DNA of 64,000 nt, from positions 345,794-409,793 of the forward strand of contig CAWETE010000016.1 of assembly GCA_963811895.1 (NCBI GenBank), given 5' to 3'. A program made the position numbers and the translations under genes. The notes below the pieces were generated by a model that saw nothing but the letters and a program-made list of their open reading frames with translations, had not been told where the DNA came from and made no database searches. Below are positions 58,056 to 64,000 of this stretch, in pieces; within the stretch, counting starts at the first letter, position 1; each line of letters opens with the position of its first letter. Source of the stretch: DASSUW01 sp963811895 (GTDB lineage: Bacteria; Actinomycetota; Thermoleophilia; Solirubrobacterales; Solirubrobacteraceae).

Positions 58056-59591
58056 CTAGACCAAAGAAGTCAGAGCGGCGCCCGCGTCACGGGCGACCTC
58101 GAACACCGGCTCGGGATAGACCCCGAGGAAGATCGTCGCCAGCGCGCACACCACGGCGACGAACACGAGCTCCGGCTGCCGGTGCCGCGGCGGCGCGGCG
58201 ACGAGCTCGGCGTCGGCCTCCTGCGAGCCGCCGGCGATCGCCGGCCGCCCGCCCGGCACGCGGCCGGGCCGCAGCGCCACGGCCTCCGACGGCGAGCGCA
58301 TCCAGACGGCGGCCACCACGCGCAGGTAGTACGCCAGCGAGATCGCCGAGCCGATCACGATCGCCACGCCGACCCAGCCGTAGTCGTTCCGGACCGTCGC
58401 GTCGATCAGGTACACCTTGCCGAAGAAGCCGGCCGTGGCCGGGAAGCCGGCCAGCGCCAGCATCGCGATCGTCATCGGCCACGCGAGCAGCGGCCGGTCG
58501 GCGCCCAGCCCGTACAGCGACGAGATGTCGTCGCCGAGCCCGGTCTCGCGCTCGCGCGCCACGATCACCGCGAAGGCCCCCAGGTTCATCACCGTGTAGG
58601 CGATCAGGTAGAAGACCGTCGCCTGCACGCCGAGCCTCGTCGAGACCAGGACGCCGGCGAGCATGTAGCCGGCCTGCGCGATCGACGAGTAGGCCAGCAT
58701 CCGCTTCAGCGACGACTGCCCGATGGCGCCCACGTTGCCGACCACGATGGTGATCAGCGCGAGCACGGCCAGCAGCGGGCCCCACGTCTGCGCCGAGTCG
58801 ATCAGCGCCACGTCGAACAGCCGCAGCATCACGCCGAAGGCCGCCGCCTTGGTGGCCACCGCCATGAAGCCGGTGATCGCCGTCGGCGCGCCCTCGTAGA
58901 CGTCCGGCGTCCACTGGTGGAAGGGCGCCACCGACGCCTTGAAGGCGAGACCCGCCACCACCAGCGCTATGCCGGTGTAGAGCAGCACGTCCGAGGTCGC
59001 CGCCTCGGCGATGCCGGCGTAGTCGGTCGTGCCCGTCGCCCCGTAGAGCAGCGCGAGCCCGTACAAGAGCGTCGCCGAGCCGACCGACCCGACGATCAGG
59101 TACTTCAGCCCCGACTCCAGCGACGCCTCGCGCCGCATGTGCGTCGCGCACAGCACGTAGAGCGGGATCGACAGGAGCTCGAACCCGAGGAACAGCGCGA
59201 TCAGGTTCTGCGCCGCCACGAGCACGACCATGCCGAGGATCGAGCTCAGCAGCAGCGCGTAGTACTCGCCCTCGCCGGCCTCCACCACCGCGCGCGAGCG
59301 CCACGAGAGCAGCACCGCGGCGATGCCGCCGCCGCAGAAGACCATCATCAGCGTCAGCGTGAGGTCGTCGATCGCCAGCGAGCGCTCGACGATCTCCGTG
59401 TTCACGCCCCACTGCCAGACGCCGAGGCCGGCGGTGATCGCCAGCGCCAGCACCGCCAGCGCCGGCACCACGTGGCGGCGCACGAAGCCGGAGCGCAGGA
59501 GCCCGACCATCAGCACCAGGCACGCGCCGCCGGTCAGCGCGATGAGCGGGGAGAGCGCCTCCCAGTCGATGGTCGGGGCCTTCGGCGTCAC
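58056..59591 (-). CDS. nuoN: NADH-quinone oxidoreductase subunit N
   Basis: A 511-residue antiporter-like subunit of complex I with ~14 transmembrane helices. It keeps the conserved channel Glu in FLGFELLSIPLYVL, the helix-8 HQWTPDVYEGAPTAITGFMAVATKAAAF lysine, and SSIAQAGYMLAGVLV. It moves protons with quinone reduction. GTG start; it overlaps the nuoM stop (GTGA). Last gene of the visible nuo cluster. Confidence 0.97.
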   Translation of the reverse strand: MTPKAPTIDWEALSPLIALTGGACLVLMVGLLRSGFVRRHVVPALAVLALAITAGLGVWQWGVNTEIVERSLAIDDLTLTLMMVFCGGGIAAVLLSWRSRAVVEAGEGEYYALLLSSILGMVVLVAAQNLIALFLGFELLSIPLYVLCATHMRREASLESGLKYLIVGSVGSATLLYGLALLYGATGTTDYAGIAEAATSDVLLYTGIALVVAGLAFKASVAPFHQWTPDVYEGAPTAITGFMAVATKAAAFGVMLRLFDVALIDSAQTWGPLLAVLALITIVVGNVGAIGQSSLKRMLAYSSIAQAGYMLAGVLVSTRLGVQATVFYLIAYTVMNLGAFAVIVARERETGLGDDISSLYGLGADRPLLAWPMTIAMLALAGFPATAGFFGKVYLIDATVRNDYGWVGVAIVIGSAISLAYYLRVVAAVWMRSPSEAVALRPGRVPGGRPAIAGGSQEADAELVAAPPRHRQPELVFVAVVCALATIFLGVYPEPVFEVARDAGAALTSLV

Positions 59592-61066
59592 CGCGCGCCT
59601 CCGGTCACGGCCTGCGAGGAGGCCTGCACGGCCGCCTCACCGGCCTCGATCGCGCTCTGCGGGAACAGCGCGAAGGCGATGATGACCGCCACCAGCGGCA
59701 CGATCACCAGCGCGTCGCGGAACGACATCTCGTACGAGGTCACGGCCGGCCCCTGGCGGTTGTGCATCGCGCGGATGTACATCCGCAGCGCGTAGACCGA
59801 GGCCAGCACCACGCCGGTCGAGGCGACGATCGCCACCGCCATCTTCGAGTCGAACACCCCGAGCAGGATCAGGAACTCGCCGACGAAGTTGGCGGAGCCG
59901 GGCATCGCCAGCGTGGCCAGCGTGACGATCATGAACAGCGCGGCCAGCACCGGCGCCCGGAAGGCGATGCCGCCCATGTCGCGCAGGTCCTCCGAGCCGC
60001 CCGCGCGCGCCGCCAGCAGGACGATGATGAGGAACAGCGGCGCCACCACCAGCCCGTGGTTGACCGCCTGCAGCAGCGCGCCCTGCGCGCCGCGCGACTC
60101 CGGATCGAGGGCGAAGATGCCGAGCGTGATGAACCCGAGCTGGGCGATCGACGAGTAGCCGAGGATGAGCCGCAGGTTGGTCACGGTGAAGGCGAGGACC
60201 GACCCGTAGACGATCGAGCACAGCGAGAGGATCAGCAGGATCATCTGCCAGTCGGCGACGGCGTCCGGGAACAGCGGCAGCGCGATGCGCAGGAAGCCGT
60301 AGGCGGCCACCTTCGAGACGACGCCCGAGAACACGGCCAGCGCCGGCAGCGGCATGTTGCGGTAGGCGTCCGGCATCCAGCCGTGGAAGGGGAAGGCCGG
60401 CATCTTGATCAGGAACGCGATCGCGAAGGCGGCGAACAGCAGCTTCTGGGTGCCCTCGCCGAGCAGGTTCTCGCGCAGGAAGGCGAGCGAGAAGTCCGGC
60501 GTCGGGCCCGTCGAGGCCAGCACCGCGGTGGCCACCGCCGCGGCCAGCATCAGCAGCGAGCCGACCAGCGTGTAGATGACCATCTTGATCGCCGCCTGCA
60601 CGCGCTCCGGCCCGCCCCACTGGCCGAGCAGGAAGTAGAACGGCACCAGCATCAGGTCGAAGAAGAGGACGAACAGCGCGAGGTCCTGCGCCAGGAACGC
60701 GCCCAGGACGGCCGTCTCGGCGATCCCGAAGTGGACCGCGAACAGCTTCGCCCGCTCCGGTGGCCGCAGCGCGAGCCACACGGCCGAGGCCGCGAACAGC
60801 AGCGTCGTCAGGCCGACCAGCCACAGGTTCAGCCCGTCGACCCCGAGCGAGTAGCGGATGCCGAGCTCCTCGATCCACGCGTCGTTGGTCACGTACTGCA
60901 GACCGCCGGCCGCCGTGTCGTAGTCGGCGAGCATGATCCCCGCGTAGCCGAGCGGCACCAGCGCGCCGACGACCGCGAACAGCGGCGCCACCGCCCGCGG
61001 CGCCAGCCCGCCGAGCAGCGCCATCAGCAGCGGCCAGAAGATGAGGATCGACAGGTGGATGGTCAT
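59588..61066 (-). CDS. nuoM: NADH-quinone oxidoreductase subunit M
   Basis: A 492-residue antiporter-like subunit with ~14 transmembrane helices. Conserved parts: LIKMPAFPFHGWMPDAYRNMPL (lysine channel), SSIAQLGFITLGIFALD, MPGSANFVGEFLIL. At the position of the essential E. coli NuoM Glu144 (FFFWEMMLVPMYF) this protein has Asp137 in FFDLMLVPFYF. Overlaps nuoL and nuoN by four bases each. Confidence 0.97.
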   Translation of the reverse strand: MTIHLSILIFWPLLMALLGGLAPRAVAPLFAVVGALVPLGYAGIMLADYDTAAGGLQYVTNDAWIEELGIRYSLGVDGLNLWLVGLTTLLFAASAVWLALRPPERAKLFAVHFGIAETAVLGAFLAQDLALFVLFFDLMLVPFYFLLGQWGGPERVQAAIKMVIYTLVGSLLMLAAAVATAVLASTGPTPDFSLAFLRENLLGEGTQKLLFAAFAIAFLIKMPAFPFHGWMPDAYRNMPLPALAVFSGVVSKVAAYGFLRIALPLFPDAVADWQMILLILSLCSIVYGSVLAFTVTNLRLILGYSSIAQLGFITLGIFALDPESRGAQGALLQAVNHGLVVAPLFLIIVLLAARAGGSEDLRDMGGIAFRAPVLAALFMIVTLATLAMPGSANFVGEFLILLGVFDSKMAVAIVASTGVVLASVYALRMYIRAMHNRQGPAVTSYEMSFRDALVIVPLVAVIIAFALFPQSAIEAGEAAVQASSQAVTGGAR

Positions 61067-63075
61067 GCGGAGATCAGGAAGTAGGCGCCGAGCCCGGTCA
61101 CGCCCATCAGCAGGAGGGCGGCGTAGTAGCGCAGGTAGCCGGTCTGGATGCCGCGCACGGCGGCGGAGGCGAGGCGGACGAGGCCGCTCGAGCCGCCGAC
61201 CAGCGCGCCCTGGACGAACACCCGCTCGAAGGTCGTGTTGCCGAAGCGCCCGAACCACGCGAACGGGCGGACGACGAGGAAGTCGATCGCCTCGTCGAAG
61301 TACCACTTGTTGACGAAGAAGGTGTGCAGCGGGGCGAGCCGCGCCTGGATCGCCTTCGGCCGCTCGGGCGACCGGACCCACAGCGTGTAGGCGACGAAGA
61401 TGCCGGCCGCGCCGATCAGCGCGCCGACCACCATCCCGACGATCACGGACGAGCTCGAGGGCTCGAGCTCCTCGTACAGCGCCGAGTCGTGGAACGTCGG
61501 CTCGAGGAAGTGGTGCAGCCCCTCGTTCACGTGCGGGATCTGCAGGAAGCCGCCGACCGTGGCCAGCACGGCCAGCGCGCCCATAGCCGCCTTCATCGGG
61601 AACTCGTGCTCGGCGATGTGGTGCTCCGGACCCGGGAAGCCGACGTCGGTGTCCTCGATCTCACCCGTCATCGGGTTGGTCGGGTGCTCGGCGTGGAACA
61701 GGTGCCCGTGCTCGAGCTCCTTGGCCTCCTCGCACGGGTCGCCGTGGAAGGCGCGGAAGATCATCCGGAACGTGTAGATCGCCGTCAGGAACGCGCCGAG
61801 GTAGCCGAGCACGCCGAGCACGGCGTGGAAGCCGCCGCGCTCGAACAGCAGCGAGAGGATCTCGTCCTTGGAGAAGAAGCCCGAGAACGGCGGGATGCCG
61901 GAGAGCGCCAGGCCGCCGACGATCATGCAGCCGTAGGTGAACGGCATCGCGCGCTTGAAGCCCGACATGCGGTCGAGGTTCTGGACGCCGGCCATCGCCG
62001 CGATCACCGAGCCGGCGGCCATGAAGAGCAGCGCCTTGAAGAAGGCGTGCGTCATCAGGTGGAACATGCCGGCGGCGTAGGCGGCCGAGCTCGCGGCCAT
62101 GACCATGTAGCCGATCTGCGACATCGTCGAGTACGCGATGACGCGCTTGAGGTCGGTCACGACGAGGCCGATCGAGGCGGCGATCAGCAGCGTGAGGCAG
62201 CCGATGACCGCGCCCACGTCGGCGGCGATCGGCGCCAGCTCGAACAGCGGGTGCATGCGCGCGATCAGGTAGACGCCCGCGGTGACCATGGTCGCCGCGT
62301 GGATCAGGGCGGAGACCGGCGTCGGGCCCTCCATGGCGTCCGGGAGCCAGGTGTGGAGCGGCACCTGGGCCGACTTGGCGAAGGCGCCGACGAGCAGCAG
62401 GAGGCAGCCGGCGACCAGGTCGGCGTCGTTCTCGGCGAACGCCTCCGGCAGCGCCTCGAAGGTCTGCAGGAAGTCGAGCGTCCCCGTGCCGGTGAAGATG
62501 AAGTAGGTCCCGAGCACGAGCCCGACGTCGCCCAGCACGTTGATGACGAACGCCTTGATGCCGGCGTCGGTCGCCGTCTTGCGCCGGTACCAGAACGAGA
62601 TCAGGAAGTACGAGGCGGCGCCGACGAACGCCCAGCCGATGATCAGCAGCAGGAAGTTGGCCGCCGCGACCAGCAGCAGCATGCTGAAGACGAAGAAGTT
62701 CAGGAAGGCGAAGAAGCGCGCGTAGCCCCGGTCGCCGCCCATGTAGGCCACCGAGTAGAGGTGGATCAGCGCCGAGACGCCCGAGACGATCAGCATCATC
62801 AGGACGCTCAGCGGGTCGAGCAGGATCGAGACCCGCGCGTCGACCCCGCTGGTCACCGCGTAGTCCCAGCCCACGGCCACGACCTGCCGCTCCTCCTCGC
62901 CGAGCGACTGCAGCTCGCTGTAGGCGCCGACTGCGGCCAGGAAGGAGAGGAAGATGGCCAGCGTGCCGATGACCCCGTACACGCGGCCCAGCCCCAGCTT
63001 CGAGGTGAGCGCGATGAGGACCGCGCCCGCCAGCGGGAAGGCCAGCACCAGCCAGCCGTAGGTCTCCAGGCTCAT
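61063..63075 (-). CDS. nuoL: NADH-quinone oxidoreductase subunit L
   Basis: A 670-residue subunit with 14 antiporter helices plus the long lateral C-terminal helix (FAWFGRFGNTTFERVFV). It keeps AFAKSAQVPLHTWLPDAMEGPTPVSALIHAATMVTAGVYL and STMSQIGYMVMA. In the helix-5 motif GWEGVG of E. coli it reads GWAFVG: the channel Glu144 is Ala149. Overlaps nuoK and nuoM by four bases each. Confidence 0.97.
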   Translation of the reverse strand: MSLETYGWLVLAFPLAGAVLIALTSKLGLGRVYGVIGTLAIFLSFLAAVGAYSELQSLGEEERQVVAVGWDYAVTSGVDARVSILLDPLSVLMMLIVSGVSALIHLYSVAYMGGDRGYARFFAFLNFFVFSMLLLVAAANFLLLIIGWAFVGAASYFLISFWYRRKTATDAGIKAFVINVLGDVGLVLGTYFIFTGTGTLDFLQTFEALPEAFAENDADLVAGCLLLLVGAFAKSAQVPLHTWLPDAMEGPTPVSALIHAATMVTAGVYLIARMHPLFELAPIAADVGAVIGCLTLLIAASIGLVVTDLKRVIAYSTMSQIGYMVMAASSAAYAAGMFHLMTHAFFKALLFMAAGSVIAAMAGVQNLDRMSGFKRAMPFTYGCMIVGGLALSGIPPFSGFFSKDEILSLLFERGGFHAVLGVLGYLGAFLTAIYTFRMIFRAFHGDPCEEAKELEHGHLFHAEHPTNPMTGEIEDTDVGFPGPEHHIAEHEFPMKAAMGALAVLATVGGFLQIPHVNEGLHHFLEPTFHDSALYEELEPSSSSVIVGMVVGALIGAAGIFVAYTLWVRSPERPKAIQARLAPLHTFFVNKWYFDEAIDFLVVRPFAWFGRFGNTTFERVFVQGALVGGSSGLVRLASAAVRGIQTGYLRYYAALLLMGVTGLGAYFLISA

Positions 63076-63371
63076 CCCTGCAGCTCTCTGAGCTCGTCCA
63101 CGTCGATCGGCAGCCGGCGCCGGAACAGCGCGACGATCAGGCCGAGCCCGACCGCCACCTCACAGGCCGCCACGACCATCACGATCAGGGCGAACATCTG
63201 CCCGTCCATGTTCCCGTGCACGCGGGAGAAGCCGACCAGCGCGAGGTTCGCCGCGTTGAGCATCAGCTCGATGCAGAGCAGGATCACGAGCGGGTTGCGC
63301 CGCACCAGCACCCCGCCGGCGCCGATCGCGAAGATCAGAGCGGAGACGACCAGGTACCAGGTGAGCGGCAC
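63072..63371 (-). CDS. nuoK: NADH-quinone oxidoreductase subunit K
   Basis: A 99-residue membrane subunit with three helices, including the conserved Glu residues of NuoK (LCIELMLNAANLALVGF and VVAACEVAVGLGLIVAL). GTG start from PLTWYLVVSALIF. It overlaps the nuoL ATG (ATGA) and lies five bases after nuoJ. Confidence 0.97.
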   Translation of the reverse strand: MPLTWYLVVSALIFAIGAGGVLVRRNPLVILLCIELMLNAANLALVGFSRVHGNMDGQMFALIVMVVAACEVAVGLGLIVALFRRRLPIDVDELRELQG

Positions 63372-63375
63372 GGCG

Positions 63376-63996
63376 CTATCTCCGCGGCGGCGACGCCGCC
63401 TCGATCATCGTGCCCGGCACCGACTCCCCGGGCGTCACCTCGGGCCGGCGTATCACGTCGGCCACCGAGACTTCGCCGGCCTCGGGCAGGCCCGAGCGGC
63501 GCCGGGCCAGGATCACGGCGCCGACGGCCGCGATCAGCAGCAGCAGCGAGGCGAGCTCGAAGGCCACCAGGAAGCGCGTGAGGAACAGCTCCCCGACCTC
63601 GGCCGGCGTGCCGAAGCCGGCCTCGTAGGGCGCGCCGTCGCTGTCGAGCGCCGCCAGCGAGGTGCCGATCAGCGCGATCGTCAGCTCCACGAACAGGGCG
63701 AGCGCGAACAGGATCGACGCGAAGCGCAGCGAGGCCCCGGTCGAGGCCGTCAGCGGCTCATCGGAGCCGCCCACGTAGGCGACCACGAACACGTACAGCA
63801 CCATCACCGCGCCGGCGTAGACCACGACCTGCGCGGCGGCCACGAACTCGGCTCGGAGCAGGAGGAACAGCGCCGCCAGCGCCAGCAGATGGCAGACGAG
63901 CGCGAGCACGGCGTAGAAGGGGTTGCGGAGCGAGACCGTGCCCACAGCGCCGGCCACGGCGCCGATCGCCGCGATGAAGAACAGGACCTCCGCCAT
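63376..63996 (-). CDS. nuoJ: NADH-quinone oxidoreductase subunit J
   Basis: A 206-residue membrane subunit with five transmembrane helices (AEVLFFIAAIGAVAGAVGTV, YAVLALVCHLLALAALFLLL, VVVYAGAVMVLYVFVVAYV and two more) and a polar tail. It is part of the proton path between NuoH and NuoK. The ATG is four bases from the right edge; the rest of the nuo operon presumably continues beyond. Confidence 0.95.
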   Translation of the reverse strand: MAEVLFFIAAIGAVAGAVGTVSLRNPFYAVLALVCHLLALAALFLLLRAEFVAAAQVVVYAGAVMVLYVFVVAYVGGSDEPLTASTGASLRFASILFALALFVELTIALIGTSLAALDSDGAPYEAGFGTPAEVGELFLTRFLVAFELASLLLLIAAVGAVILARRRSGLPEAGEVSVADVIRRPEVTPGESVPGTMIEAASPPRR

Positions 63997-64000
63997 GAAC

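Overview
This window reads as chromosome from a very GC-rich actinobacterium. GTG starts are frequent, 1-4 base stop/start overlaps are common, and many genes have no Shine-Dalgarno sequence but a TANNNT hexamer 6-9 bases before the start codon. The gene content (duplicated ThyX-like protein, orphan Hcp, many small hypotheticals, nuoJKLMN with unusual membrane residues) is what I would expect of Thermoleophilia/Solirubrobacterales such as Conexibacter, Solirubrobacter or Patulibacter. That placement is inference, since no rRNA or other marker is present. I see no rRNA, tRNA, CRISPR array, prophage or intact insertion sequence.

Layout. 1-6.5 kb: partial SnoaL-like gene, MBL hydrolase, metF, a secreted LVIVD-type protein, small hypotheticals, a YgjP-type metallopeptidase and a frame-disrupted SSI-family protease-inhibitor lipoprotein. 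6.5-13.6 kb: two adjacent c-di-GMP genes (EAL; PAS-PAS-GGDEF-EAL), a GNAT, citrate synthase, dcd and small membrane proteins. 13.6-22 kb: an NTPase-GNAT-winged-helix regulator, a methyltransferase, a PfkB kinase, a quinone oxidoreductase, a DEAD-box helicase, a cyclophilin and an aldehyde dehydrogenase. 22-25.5 kb: a minus-strand operon of APH-type kinase, HAD, Hcp and a disrupted methyltransferase. 25.5-38 kb: mixed housekeeping genes (GH-like secreted protein, PRC-barrel, SixA, MFS, M20, Bcp, Fpg/Nei, AlkD, MarR, CBS) and membrane proteins. 38-41 kb: a LuxR-type ATPase regulator with a tiny partner gene. 41-53 kb: an acetate/monocarboxylate block with two SSS symporters, each paired with a small membrane subunit, around a LytS/LytTR two-component system, followed by acs and a second AMP-forming acyl-CoA ligase. 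53-58 kb: a membrane transglutaminase, the ThyX-like protein and a hypothetical. 58-64 kb: nuoN, M, L, K, J of complex I.

Regulation visible in the DNA. Four divergent gene pairs share a symmetric ANNNTANNNT core that supplies a -10 hexamer to both directions. A marR/oxidase pair has a palindrome over each start codon. Two 11-base direct repeats 21 bases apart upstream of lytS/actP match the LytTR site pattern. Convergent gene ends carry short inverted-repeat elements of two families.

Sequence quality. Several genes need single-base corrections to read through, nearly all as one extra G/C in a short run: the SSI lipoprotein, a methyltransferase, an alpha/beta hydrolase, an SDR, a small hypothetical, and perhaps a PRC-barrel and a cupin gene. 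Core genes are intact. Either this is a sequencing or assembly error mode or these genes are decaying; reads would decide.
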